Shown piece after piece: positions 22,475-31,628 of a DNA stretch of 64,000 bases. The notes beneath the pieces are model-generated. The model saw nothing but the letters and a program-made list of their open reading frames with translations. It was not told the DNA's origin and did not search any database. The DNA comes from Kofleriaceae bacterium. Lineage in GTDB: Bacteria; Myxococcota_A; Polyangia; Haliangiales; Haliangiaceae. The stretch spans positions 57,491 through 121,490 of the forward strand of contig JACKDR010000025.1 in the NCBI GenBank assembly GCA_020633495.1, in the 5' to 3' direction. The position numbers and the translations under genes were made by a program. Each line of letters opens with the position of its first letter. The stretch's first letter is position 1.

Positions 22475-24550
22475 GTCGAACAGGCCGGTGAACGCCGAGT
22501 AGGCGTCGCTGGCGCGGTCGCCGACCCACGACGCGCCGTCGGCGACGGCGCTGCCGGCGCGGCGCGCCGCCCCGGTGGTGGCGTTCCAGGCGGTGCTGGC
22601 GCCGTCGGCGACCGCGTTGCCCACCGTGCTGGCGGCGCTGGTGGTGGCGTCCCACGCGGCGGACGCGCCGTCGGCGACCGTGTGGGCGGCCGAGCTGGCG
22701 GCGCTGGAGGTGGCGTCCCAGGCGGCGCTGGCGCCGTCGGAGATCGCGTTGCCCGCGGTGGTCGCGGCGCCGCTCGCCCAGTCCCAGGCGGCCGACGCGC
22801 CGTCGGCGATGCCGTGGCCGACGGTGCTGGCGGCGTCGCCGGCCCAGTCGAGGGCGCGGCCGCCGGCGTCGGTGGTGGCGTCCCAGGCGGCGGACGCGCC
22901 GTCGGCGACGGTGTGGGCCGCGTTGGTGGTCCAGTCCCAGGCGGCGGAGGCGCCGTCGGCGACGGTGCCGAGCGCGTCCGCGGTCCAGTCCACGGCGCGC
23001 TCCGGGGCGTTGCTCAGCCACGTGGCGGCGTCCCCGATGGCGTCCTCCGCGGAGTGGGCCTGGTTGGCGAGCCAGCGCGCGCCCATGGCGGGCGCCACGG
23101 CGACGTCGCCCGAGACCTCCGAGAGGATCTCGCCCCAGCCCAGGTCCGCGCCCTGGCGCTGGGTCCGGTCGTTGAGCGCCTGGTTCCACTCGGGCACCGA
23201 CTGGTGCGCGGTGGCCAGCGGGTTGGCCGGGTCGGCGGCGGCGGTGTCGCCGTTCATGACCGCGGTGATGTCGCCGTACGACGCCATCGTCGCCTGCGCC
23301 GAGTGCATCCGGTTGGTGGCGTTCTCCTCGTCGGCCCAGTGCGAGTCGCCGCGCCCGTACCACGAGTCGTCGCCGTTGTGCATCTGGACGCCCTCGTTGT
23401 TGAGCCGGTCGTGCATGACGCGCGAGCGCAGGTTGCCCTCGACGCCGCCGCCGTTGTCCTGGACCATCTGGTCCTTGTCGAACTGGTGGCCGGCGGAGAA
23501 CCGATCGGTCTCGAAGTGCTGGGCGCTGGCCTCGAGCGCCAGCGCCCGCTGCTGCGCGGCCTCGCGCTCGGCGGGGGTGGCGTTGGGGTCGGCGGCGGCC
23601 CGGGCGGTCTGGATCGCGGCGGCGTGCAGGGCGCCGTAGGCGCCCATGTTGCTATCCGGGCTGGTCTCGTCGGCGGAGTTGAAGTGGTTGGTGTTCTTCT
23701 GCGCCAGCTCCATGAACGACAGGCCGGTGGTGGTGCCGTGCTCGTCGGTTTGCAGGTGCCGGCCGCGGGTGATGGCCTCGAGCTCCGAGTTGTCGCTGTG
23801 CTCGAACTCGGTGCCGTTCTGGATCGCGCCGGTGACGCTGTCCTGCTCGGTCTGGATGTGGGCGACCAGCGCGCGCATCTCCTCGGGGTCGGCCGTGTCC
23901 ATGGCGTTGAACGACGCCATCGGGTCGAAGTGCTCGACGCCGTCGGCGCCGGTGGTGTAGGCGCCGTAGAAGTCGCCCATCATCGCGGTGATCTGGCCCT
24001 GGGTCACGGTCACGCCGTTCGACAGCGTGATCGGCCGCGCCATCGCCGCCGCGACCGCCGGATCGACGTTCCCGCCGCCGGCGGTGACGGTCTGGGCGGC
24101 GTGGTCGACGGCGTCGGCGTGCTCGCCGGCCTCCCAGCGGTGGATCATCGCGGTGCCGCCGTGGGCGGGCGACAGCCGGGGCGCACGGCCGCGGCCGCCG
24201 CCAGCGATGAAGTCCCGGAACTGGCTCGACGCCGCGTGGGCGCCGGCTTCACCGGCGTCGTCGCGGCCGCCGTCGATCATCTTGGCGCCGGAGCCGCCGC
24301 CGGCGAGGGCGTGGGCGACCTCGTGCGCGATGACCTCCATCGAGTGGGGGTCGTTGACGTCCTCGCGGATGCCGCTGCCGAGCGAGATCCGGTTGCCGAT
24401 CGTGTAGGCTTCGGCGTTCAGCGCGTCGTTGGCGACGTCGTCGCCGCGGTCGACGTCGATGACGTCGAGCGACTGCCCGAAGCTCTCGGAGAGGATCGAG
24501 TTGATCGGCGCGGAGAACGGCCCGCTGGCGGCGTCGGAATCGAACGACAT
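22472..24550 (-). CDS. DUF4157-type zinc metallopeptidase protein, contractile-injection-system cargo-like
   Basis: The 692-residue product has no signal peptide. The N-terminus (about 15-95) matches the DUF4157 pattern: FGQSLDVIDVDRGDDVAND, then YTIGNRISLGSG, then H76-E-V-A-H80, a zinc-binding HExxH helix. This domain is a known marker of cargo or accessory proteins linked to extracellular contractile injection systems. A long helical middle follows. Residues about 530-692 carry seven DGAS-containing repeats of roughly 16-30 residues (ADGASAAWDWTTNAA-like), amphipathic and Ala-rich. No sheath, tube or baseplate gene is in the window. The stop-anchored repeat begins at its TGA. Cargo status is inferred. 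Confidence 0.75.
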   Translation of the reverse strand: MSFDSDAASGPFSAPINSILSESFGQSLDVIDVDRGDDVANDALNAEAYTIGNRISLGSGIREDVNDPHSMEVIAHEVAHALAGGGSGAKMIDGGRDDAGEAGAHAASSQFRDFIAGGGRGRAPRLSPAHGGTAMIHRWEAGEHADAVDHAAQTVTAGGGNVDPAVAAAMARPITLSNGVTVTQGQITAMMGDFYGAYTTGADGVEHFDPMASFNAMDTADPEEMRALVAHIQTEQDSVTGAIQNGTEFEHSDNSELEAITRGRHLQTDEHGTTTGLSFMELAQKNTNHFNSADETSPDSNMGAYGALHAAAIQTARAAADPNATPAEREAAQQRALALEASAQHFETDRFSAGHQFDKDQMVQDNGGGVEGNLRSRVMHDRLNNEGVQMHNGDDSWYGRGDSHWADEENATNRMHSAQATMASYGDITAVMNGDTAAADPANPLATAHQSVPEWNQALNDRTQRQGADLGWGEILSEVSGDVAVAPAMGARWLANQAHSAEDAIGDAATWLSNAPERAVDWTADALGTVADGASAAWDWTTNAAHTVADGASAAWDATTDAGGRALDWAGDAASTVGHGIADGASAAWDWASGAATTAGNAISDGASAAWDATSSAASSAAHTVADGASAAWDATTSAASTVGNAVADGASTAWNATTGAARRAGSAVADGASWVGDRASDAYSAFTGLFD

Positions 24551-24738
24551 GGAGGCTCCCCCCGGAGTCGGGACGTGGTGAGAGTCGATCTTGCCATCTA
24601 CGGGGCTCGGCCTGGAAGCCTTCCCTGGAGGCTGGCGTCGGCTCTGTAACGCGGCGAAATCTCTGAGGCGCCGCGCCGGGGCCGGGCTTTGCCGCCGCCG
24701 CGGCTGGAGCCGGGCGCGGCGGCGCGAGACCCTGACCT

Positions 24739-25940
24739 GTGCCCCGCCGCGTCACCGGCATCATCTTGGTCGCGGTCGCCGCGGCGCTGATCGTCGCCGC
24801 GATCGTGCCCCGGCGCTGGTGGCGCCTCGACGGCGGCGATCAGGCCCGGACCGCGGTCGGCCTGCGCACGATCGAGCGCTGCGGCGCCGACCTCGCCGGC
24901 GACCCCGCGCCCGGTTGCGCGGTGACGCCCGTGGGCGCGCTGGCGCGGGCCACCCCGGGCGACGACGTCTTCGACCGCGCCGCGCGCGACGAGGTCGCGA
25001 CCTTCGTCGTGGTCGGTCGCGTCGCCACCGGCGTCGGCGTGGTCGCCGCGCTGCTGGCGCTGGCGCTCGCCGGCCACGCGGCGCGCCGCGAGGTCGCGCC
25101 GCCGCGGCTGCTCACCACCGCGGCGACGGCCGCCGCCGCGGCGTTCGCGCTGGTCGTCGCGATCGCGGTCGCCGTCGTGCCGCGGGTCCTCGACCCGATC
25201 CCGCACGGCAGCGGGCCCGTCCTGTCGCTCGCCGGCGCGCTGCTCGCCGTCGCCGGCGCGCGCGTGCTCGCCGCCTACGACCCGGCGTTCGAGGGCGCGC
25301 GGGTCACGCACCCGGGGCGCGTCCCCGGCGTCGCCGTGACCGTGGCCGGCGTCGCGCTGCTCGTGGTGGCGGTGACGCTGGCGCCGTGGTGGACCGGCCA
25401 GCGGGGCGGCGCCCGGGTGCAGATCGACCTGCTCGGGATGCGGGCCTGCGCCGACGGCGCCTGCGTGGCGCGCTCGATGGCCCAGCTCGACGACCACGCC
25501 GCGCCGGGCGGCGGCTTCTTCGGCGCGCTCGGCGCCCTGGTGCGCGACCTCGCGGCCCTCGGCACGATCGCCGGCGCGCTCGCGGTCGTGTTCGCGGCGG
25601 CTGGCGTGCGCGGCCGCGGCTGGCTGACCCCGTCGCGCTGGGCGATCGGGCTCGGCGCGCTGCTCGCGGCGGCCGCGACGCTGTTCGCGGCGGCGCGCCC
25701 GGCGAGCCTGGGAGGGCTCGCGCTGGCGTCGGGGGCGCCGCTCGCCGTGGTCGGGGCGCTCGCGCTGGGCGCCGGGGCCTGCTGCTCGGGCGCTGGACCG
25801 CGCGCGCCGCCGCGACCGCCGACCCGCGCGTCGGCGAGCCTGGCCGACCGGCGCCGCCATGCCCGGCCTGCGCGGCGCCGATGGCATGGCACGCGCCGAC
25901 GGCGCGGTTCGGCTGCGCCGCCTGTCAGCTCGAGGTGTGA
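24739..25940 (+). pseudogene. Multi-pass membrane protein with C-terminal zinc ribbon, apparently frameshifted
   Basis: From the start at 24739 the frame encodes about eight hydrophobic segments (GIILVAVAAALIVAAIV, GVVAALLALALAGHA, AFALVVAIAVAVV, VAVTVAGVALLVVAVTLAPWW and others). Near 25780 the hydrophobic frame dissolves into Arg/Pro-rich sequence, while another frame continues sensibly and ends CPACAAPMAWHAPTARFGCA, a zinc ribbon, at 25940. One indel at about GCCTGCTGCTCGGG would restore the fusion. The original frame happens to run into the next gene, which is coincidental. Function unknown. Confidence 0.6.
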
Positions 25941-25986
25941 GGCGGCGCGGCGCGCCGGGGCCGCCGGCGTTGCTACAGTGCCGACG

Positions 25987-27186
25987 ATGCGCGCCGACCT
26001 GTCCGCCCCCGAAGCGCGTCGCGTCGCGCTCGCCGCGCAGGGCTTCGACCGGCCGCGACCGGCGCGGGTCGGCGCCGCGGCGGTGCTGGCGACGGTGCGC
26101 CGGCTCGGCCTGCTCCAGCTCGATCCGCTCAACGTGCTGGTGCCGGCGCAGTACCTGCCGCCGTTCTCGCGCCTCGGCGCCTACGACCGGGCCGCGCTCG
26201 ACCGCCTGATCCATCAGCGCCGCGCCCTGACCGAGCACTGGGCGCACGTCGCGTCGGTGATCCCGGTCGAACACTTCCACCTCATGCGCGGTCGCAACGA
26301 GGACGATCGCCGGGGCTGGGCGCTGGGCACGTTCATGCGCCGGCACGCCGCCTTCGCCGCCGAGGTGCTCGAGGAGGTGCGCGCGCGCGGCCCGCTCGCC
26401 GCCGAGGACATCCCGGATCCGCCGGGCGCGCCGACGCCGCGGCGGCAGGACTGGGCGTGGACGATGGCGCGGTCGGCGCTCGAGGGCCACCTCGCGCTCG
26501 GCGCCGTCGCGGTCGCCGGTCGGCGCGCCGACCGGTCGCGGCTCTACGACCTCGCCGAGCGCGTCGTCGGCGACCACCACGTCGCGCGGCTCGACGTCGC
26601 GGGCGCGCAGCGCGAGCTGCTGCGGCTGGCGGCGCGGGCGCTGGGCGTCGCGACCGCCGCCGACCTGGTCGACTACTACCGGCTGCCCGCGCGCGCCGGC
26701 AAGCGCCGGGTCGCCGAGCTGGTCGACGCCGGCGAGCTCGACCCGGTGCGGGTCGACGGCTGGGCCGAGCCGGCGTACCTGGCGCCCGGGGCGCGGCTGC
26801 CGCGGCGGGTCGCCGCCGCGGCGGTGCTGTCGCCGTTCGATCCGCTGGTCTGGTACCGGCCCCGCGCCGAGCGCCTGTTCGGCTTCCACTACCGCATCGA
26901 GATCTACACGCCGCCGGCGAAGCGACGCTGGGGCTACTACGTGCTGCCGTTCCTGCTCGGCGACCGCCTGGTGGCGCGCGTCGACCTCAAGGCCGAGCGC
27001 TCGACCCGGACGCTGCGGGTCCAGGCCGCCCACGCCGAGCCCGGCGTCGACCGCGCCGAGGTCGCCGCGGCCCTCGCCGCCGAGCTGCGCCGGGTCGCGG
27101 CCTGGCTCGGGCTCGACGCCACCGTCGTCGCCCGCAAGGGCGACCTGGCGCGCGCGCTGCGCGTCGCCGTCGCCGCGCCCGGGTGA
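25987..27186 (+). CDS. YcaQ/AlkZ-type winged-helix DNA glycosylase family protein
   Basis: The 399-residue product belongs to the HTH_42 (winged helix) family that includes E. coli YcaQ and Streptomyces AlkZ, monofunctional glycosylases that unhook interstrand crosslinks. Recognisable segments are LGLLQLDPLNVLVPAQYLPP near the start, RALTEHWAHVASVIPVE and FDPLVWYRPRAERLFGFHYR. The LQLDPLN segment is the family's substrate loop; the catalytic QxQ/QxD motif is seen here as LLQLD. The ATG at 25987 lies 5 bases after a TACAGT box. Repair of bulky or crosslinked bases is the likely role. Confidence 0.82.
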   Translation: MRADLSAPEARRVALAAQGFDRPRPARVGAAAVLATVRRLGLLQLDPLNVLVPAQYLPPFSRLGAYDRAALDRLIHQRRALTEHWAHVASVIPVEHFHLMRGRNEDDRRGWALGTFMRRHAAFAAEVLEEVRARGPLAAEDIPDPPGAPTPRRQDWAWTMARSALEGHLALGAVAVAGRRADRSRLYDLAERVVGDHHVARLDVAGAQRELLRLAARALGVATAADLVDYYRLPARAGKRRVAELVDAGELDPVRVDGWAEPAYLAPGARLPRRVAAAAVLSPFDPLVWYRPRAERLFGFHYRIEIYTPPAKRRWGYYVLPFLLGDRLVARVDLKAERSTRTLRVQAAHAEPGVDRAEVAAALAAELRRVAAWLGLDATVVARKGDLARALRVAVAAPG

Positions 27187-27187
27187 G

Positions 27188-28759
27188 TCAGGCGTCGCGC
27201 GTCGCGGCCCGGTCGCGGTCGCGGTCGGCGCCGTCGTCGAGCACCTGGCGGACCCGCGTGGTCAGGGTCGCCGGCGTGATCGGCTTCTGCAGGTAGGCGA
27301 CCGTGGCGTCGACGACGTGGTGGCGGACGACGCTGTCGTCGGTGTAGCCCGACATCAGCAGGACCTTCATGGTCGGGCGCAGGTCGGCGAGCCGGAGCGC
27401 GAGGTCGGGGCCGCTGAGCTGCGGCATGACGACGTCGCTGAGCAGCAGGTCGATGGGCGCGGGGTGCTGCTCGGCGTGCAGCAGCGCCTCGCCCGGGTTG
27501 CGGGCCTCGAGCACCTGGTAGCCGTGACGGCGCAGGATCGTGCCGGCGACGACGCGGAGCTGGTCGTCGTCCTCGACCAGCAGCACGCACTCCGTGCCGT
27601 GTCGGGGCGCCGGCACCTCGGCGGCGCCGATCGGCGTCGGCTCGGCGTCGACCCGGGGCAGGTAGACCTTGAACGTCGTACCCTTGCCCGGCTCGCTGTA
27701 GGTCCAGATCGTGCCGCCCGCCTGCTGGACGATGCCGAAGACCGTCGCCAGGCCGAGCCCGGTGCCCTTGTGGCGCGCCTTCGTGGTGAAGAACGGCTCG
27801 AAGATGCGCTCCTGGGTCGCGCGGTCCATGCCGATGCCGGTGTCCGAGACCGCGATCATGACGTAGGGCCCGGGCGTCACGCCCAGGTGCTCGGCGGCGT
27901 AGCCGTCGTCGAGGACGACCGCCGAGGTCTCGATCGTGAGCTGGCCGCCGTCCGGCATGGCGTCGCGGGCGTTGACGACCAGGTTGAGCACGACCTGCTC
28001 GAGGTCGCTGGGGTCGACGCGGACCCGGCCGACGGCCGTCGCCGGCACCGCGACCAGCTCGATGTCGGCGCCCAGGATCCGCTGCAGCAGGCGGTCCATC
28101 TCGTGGACCGCCTCGCCGACGTCGAGGACCGCGGGCTCGGTGGCGCGGTGGCGGCTGAAGGTCAGCAGCTGGCGGGTGAGGTCGGCGCCGCGGCGCGCGG
28201 CGTCGACGATCTCGGCGACGTCGTCGTGGTGGGCCGCGCCGGCCGGCAGCTCGCCGAGCAGCATGCTGCCGTAGCTGAGGATCACCGACAGCAGGTTGTT
28301 GAAGTCGTGGGCGACGCCGCCGGCGAGCCGGCCGATCGCCTCCATCTTCTGGGCGTGGCGCAGCTGGGCCTCGCTGCGCGCCAGCGCCGCCTCGGTCTGC
28401 TTGCGCGCCGTGATGTCGAGCGACAGGATGCACACGCCCTCCGGCACCGGCACGAAGCGCAGCTCGAACCAGCCGGTGCTGCCGTCGGGGAAGGTGAACT
28501 CGTTCTCCATCCGATCGTGGACGCGCTCGGTCATGCAGCGGCGGAGCGCCGCGAACATCGGCGTCGTCTCGATCCCCGGGTAGCTCGCCATCATCGTGCG
28601 CCCGAGCAGCTCGTCGGCGTGGCGCCGGCCCTGGCGCACGACGCTGGCGTTGACGTACAGGTACGTCCAGTCGAAGCCGATCACCTGACAGCCCTCGAGC
28701 AGGCTCTCGAGGACGTCGACGGCGACGACCCCAGGTGATGACGGCGTCGGATCTCCCAT
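27188..28759 (-). CDS. Hybrid sensor histidine kinase (PAS, HisKA, HATPase, receiver)
   Basis: The 523-residue soluble protein has a PAS domain at about 15-118. The HisKA domain includes [20 protein letters not shown] with phospho-acceptor His151. The ATPase domain has the N box [12 protein letters not shown]1 DTGIGM and G2 [12 protein letters not shown] receiver at about 400-510 contains LLVEDDDQ and the phospho-acceptor region [12 protein letters not shown], with Lys in LQKPI. No membrane segment, so it senses an intracellular signal. Start at 28759 or at the GTG three codons earlier. It converges tightly with the YcaQ gene (one base apart). Confidence 0.92.
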   Translation of the reverse strand: MGDPTPSSPGVVAVDVLESLLEGCQVIGFDWTYLYVNASVVRQGRRHADELLGRTMMASYPGIETTPMFAALRRCMTERVHDRMENEFTFPDGSTGWFELRFVPVPEGVCILSLDITARKQTEAALARSEAQLRHAQKMEAIGRLAGGVAHDFNNLLSVILSYGSMLLGELPAGAAHHDDVAEIVDAARRGADLTRQLLTFSRHRATEPAVLDVGEAVHEMDRLLQRILGADIELVAVPATAVGRVRVDPSDLEQVVLNLVVNARDAMPDGGQLTIETSAVVLDDGYAAEHLGVTPGPYVMIAVSDTGIGMDRATQERIFEPFFTTKARHKGTGLGLATVFGIVQQAGGTIWTYSEPGKGTTFKVYLPRVDAEPTPIGAAEVPAPRHGTECVLLVEDDDQLRVVAGTILRRHGYQVLEARNPGEALLHAEQHPAPIDLLLSDVVMPQLSGPDLALRLADLRPTMKVLLMSGYTDDSVVRHHVVDATVAYLQKPITPATLTTRVRQVLDDGADRDRDRAATRDA

Positions 28760-28951
28760 CTCGTTCACGTGCGGCGCACCCCGGCCGCTCGTCGACAGTC
28801 TACTCAATCCGCGCGGCGCCGCGCGGCTCATCGTCGACCAAGTGCCCGCGCGTCGCCGGTGGCCGGGCGCGTTGACCGCTACGGGGTGAGTCCGGACCAC
28901 CTCCCGGACCGCGGCGGCGCTCGGCCCCGGGTATGCTGCCGCGGCGCCCCG

Positions 28952-30124
28952 ATGTTGCTCCTGCTCCTCCTGCTGCCGCCGGTCGTCGTCGGCGTCGCGG
29001 CGTTCTTCCTCGGCAAGCGGCGGATCACGCCGCTCGAGGTCGTCGTCCAGATCGGCGTCGTCGGCGCGCTGATCGTCGGCGGCTACTACGCGACCCGGTG
29101 GCTCGGCGTCCAGGACACCGAGATCTGGAACGGCCGGATCGCGAGCGCCGGCTCGGGGACGTCGAGCTGCTGCCACAGCTACGACTGCAACTGTCACGAG
29201 GTCTGCACCGGCGAGGGCGATCAGCGCAGCTGCTCGCAGCACTGCGACACCTGCTACGAGCACAGCAGCGACGTCTACTGGGAGGCCTACTCGAGTAACG
29301 GCGAGCAGGTCTACTACGACGGCTGCAACCCGCCGGGGTCGCCGACGCCGGCGCGCTACCTGGACATCCGCCTCGGCGAGCCGACCGCGGTCGAGCACCG
29401 GTTCACCAACTACGTCAAGGCCGACCCGGACGCGCTGATCCACCGCGATCCAGCGCTGCGGCGGTTCCGGTCGCGGCTGCCGCCGTACCCGCGGGTCTCG
29501 GGCTGGCAGGTGCGCCGGTTCCTGTTCGTCGACCTCGCGCCCGCCGACATGCTCGAGCTCGACGACGCGCTCGACGAGCTCAACGCCGACCTCGGCGCCG
29601 CCAAGCAGGTCGACGTCATCGTCGTCGTGGTCGCCGAGGAAGATCCGGCGTACTTCGACGCCCTCGCCGCGGCGTGGCTGGGCGGCAAGAAGAACGACGT
29701 CGTCCTCGTCATCGGCGCGCCGCGGTTCCCGGCGATCGCGTGGGCCCGGGTCATGGCCTGGAACAAGGCGACCGGCGCCGAGGACGAGCTCGAGGGCGCG
29801 CTGGCCCGGCGCGTCGAGCTGCTCGGCGCCTTCGACGGCGCCGCGGTCCTCGCGGTGCTGCGCGACGAGATCACCCGCGGCTACCAGCGGCGCCCGTTCT
29901 CGGAGCTCGACTACCTGATGGCGCGGGCCCGGCCGTCGGGGACCGCGGTGGCCGTGCTGCTCGCGCTGGGCCTGGCGCTGTCGGCGCTGCTGCAGTGGCG
30001 GTTCTGGCGCAACCAGCGGCGGATGACCGGGTTGGCGCCGCACCTGCGCGTGACGGCCGCGGTGCGCCGGCTGCGGGCGTGGTGGCGCGGTCGCGGCGCC
30101 GGCGACGCGCCGCGCGACGGCTAG
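28952..30124 (+). CDS. Membrane protein with a Cys-rich insert and a TPM-like domain
   Basis: The 390-residue product has two N-terminal membrane helices (MLLLLLLLPPVVVGVAAFFL; VVVQIGVVGALIVGGYYA). An extracytoplasmic Cys-rich patch follows at about 70-110 (CCHSYDCNCHEVC, then CSQHCDTCYEH). A domain at about 205-300 reads VDVIVVVVAEEDPAYFDALA then KKNDVVLVIGAP, similar in pattern to TPM domains. A third helix lies near the C-terminus (GTAVAVLLALGLALSALL). The His/Cys patch could bind metal or form disulfides. No catalytic assignment is possible. A TATGCT box lies upstream. Confidence 0.62.
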   Translation: MLLLLLLLPPVVVGVAAFFLGKRRITPLEVVVQIGVVGALIVGGYYATRWLGVQDTEIWNGRIASAGSGTSSCCHSYDCNCHEVCTGEGDQRSCSQHCDTCYEHSSDVYWEAYSSNGEQVYYDGCNPPGSPTPARYLDIRLGEPTAVEHRFTNYVKADPDALIHRDPALRRFRSRLPPYPRVSGWQVRRFLFVDLAPADMLELDDALDELNADLGAAKQVDVIVVVVAEEDPAYFDALAAAWLGGKKNDVVLVIGAPRFPAIAWARVMAWNKATGAEDELEGALARRVELLGAFDGAAVLAVLRDEITRGYQRRPFSELDYLMARARPSGTAVAVLLALGLALSALLQWRFWRNQRRMTGLAPHLRVTAAVRRLRAWWRGRGAGDAPRDG

Positions 30125-30125
30125 C

Positions 30126-30680
30126 CTAGGCCGCCTGCGACGCCGGGGTCGCGGGGGTCGCGGGGGTCGCGGGGGCGAGCCAGGCGGTGAAGCCGTCGCA
30201 CTGGGCGTCGGTCATCGGGATCAGGTAGCGCTTGCCCGAGCTGCGGACCCGGAGCCGCAGGCACGGCGTGCGCTCCTTGCGCCCGGCCAGCAGACCGGCG
30301 ACCGAGAGGTCGGGGACGATCGTCCACGACCGCTCGACGATCTCGACGTCGGCGGGGCGGTCCCGCAGCGCCGCGACCAGCGCGTGGTCGCCGACGTGGG
30401 TGACCCGCCGGTGCGCGTAGCGGGCGAACAGCGCGCTCGGGACGCCGAGCACGAGCGCGAGCGTCAGCGGGACGCCGATGCCCGCGCTGCCCTCGAGCGC
30501 CGCGCCGAGCACCATCACCAGGACGAGCCCGACGAGGCCGACGCAGACGAACCCGAGCGCGCGGACGAGCTTGAAGCGGCGCAGGTACCAGGACGTGACG
30601 ATGTCGATGAGGTCGGTGTGAGCGGGGTGCATGCGCGCGAGATATCGCTTTCCAGATTTATTTGTCAAAATGAATCTCAT
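30126..30680 (-). CDS. Membrane protein of unknown function
   Basis: The 184-residue product has two hydrophobic helices (LGFVCVGLVGLVLVMVLGA; GIGVPLTLALVLGVPSALF) followed by a soluble part and a PATPATPATPA tail that stems from short DNA repeats. The first eight codons (MRFILTNK) are unusually AT-rich for this genome and lie inside the AT-rich island at about 30641-30720; a start at the Met of MHPAHTDLID, 16 codons later, is also possible. The segment SGKRYLxxM occurs near both ends of the protein, suggesting an internal duplication. Confidence 0.55.
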   Translation of the reverse strand: MRFILTNKSGKRYLARMHPAHTDLIDIVTSWYLRRFKLVRALGFVCVGLVGLVLVMVLGAALEGSAGIGVPLTLALVLGVPSALFARYAHRRVTHVGDHALVAALRDRPADVEIVERSWTIVPDLSVAGLLAGRKERTPCLRLRVRSSGKRYLIPMTDAQCDGFTAWLAPATPATPATPASQAA

Positions 30681-30720
30681 AATCTGCTGAAAAGACTATA
30701 AAAAATAGTAATGATGAATC
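30641..30720. promoter_or_regulatory. AT-rich divergent promoter island
   Basis: About 80 bases rich in A and T, with runs such as ACTATAAAAAATAGTAATGA, separate two divergent genes. This is the strongest composition contrast in the window, and TATAAA/TATAGT-like boxes are present on both strands. It suits a regulated promoter, possibly bound by the adjacent TetR-family protein. Confidence 0.5.
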
Positions 30721-30777
30721 ACTTTAGCGATGACTGGTAGCTCTGCGTCGACGGTCCGGCGTATGGTGGCGCGGACG

Positions 30778-31500
30778 ATGACCGCCGCCGGCAACCGTGC
30801 GCGACGCCGCGACGCCAGGCTCGACCAGATCCTCGACCAGGCGATGTCGATGCTGACGGTCGAGGGCGCCGACGCGCTGACCCTCGGTCGCCTCGCCGAG
30901 GCGATGTCGGTGACGCCGGCGGCGCTGTATCGCTACGTCGCGTCCAAGGACGAGCTGGTGGTGCGCCTGCAGGAGCGCTCGCTGGCCGGGCTCGCGACCA
31001 TCGTCGCGCGTAGCCGCGAGGCGTGGGCGCGCTCGGACGTGATCCAGGGCGCCGCGCCGGCGCTGCGCCCGCTGATCGCGCTGTTCGGCTGGGCGCGGCT
31101 CTACGTCCGCCTGCGCGAGGACGACTCGCCACACATCCAGCTGATCAGCGTCCTGGTCGGCGACACCCGCCCGGTGGTGTCGGACGACTGGGCGCGCCGG
31201 GTGATGCCGCGGTGGATGGCGCTGCTCGGCCACGCCGCCGAGATCATCGCCGACGCGGTCGCGTGCGAGGTCCTCGCGCCCGGCGACGCGACCGAGCGCG
31301 CGGCGCTGCTGTGGGCGTCGGTGCACGGCATCGCGCAGACCCACAAGCTGCGCCGCCTGGCCTCGAGCGTCTTCGCGATCCGCACGCTGGCGCGCGAGGC
31401 CACCGCCGCGCTGGCGCTGCGCTGGGGCGCGACGCTGGCCGACGTCGAGGCCGCCAGCGCCGCCGCCGACCGGCTGCGGCTCCGCGTGCCGGCGACCTGA
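30778..31500 (+). CDS. TetR-family transcriptional regulator
   Basis: The 240-residue product has an N-terminal helix-turn-helix of TetR type (LDQILDQAMSMLTVEGADAL, LGRLAEAMSVTPAALYRYVA, SKDELVVRLQ) and an all-helical ligand-binding C-terminal domain. TetR proteins act as ligand-released repressors. A TATGGT box precedes the ATG at 30778 in the leaderless arrangement common here; starts at 30730 or 30763 would add 5-16 residues. The AT-rich island between it and the divergent membrane gene is a natural operator region, though its target is not shown. Confidence 0.87.
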   Translation: MTAAGNRARRRDARLDQILDQAMSMLTVEGADALTLGRLAEAMSVTPAALYRYVASKDELVVRLQERSLAGLATIVARSREAWARSDVIQGAAPALRPLIALFGWARLYVRLREDDSPHIQLISVLVGDTRPVVSDDWARRVMPRWMALLGHAAEIIADAVACEVLAPGDATERAALLWASVHGIAQTHKLRRLASSVFAIRTLAREATAALALRWGATLADVEAASAAADRLRLRVPAT

Positions 31501-31628
31501 CCGCCGCGGCCGGCGCGGCCAAGTCGCCGCGACGACAGCGGCTCCGCCGCCGCGATCGCCCGGCGTCGGTCGGAAAGTTGCCCTCCGCCGGCCGCCGGTG
31601 CTTGCTGGGAGGCGCGGAGGGAACGCTC

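Noticed and set aside
22472..24550. A complete contractile injection system in the window
   Set aside because: No sheath, tube, baseplate, VgrG, PAAR or AAA+ ATPase gene is visible; only cargo-like proteins are.
24739..27186. Single fusion of a membrane protein with the YcaQ-like glycosylase
   Set aside because: The joining stretch is Arg/Pro-rich nonsense, a better frame ends the membrane protein in a zinc ribbon at 25940, and the glycosylase has its own ATG and TACAGT box.
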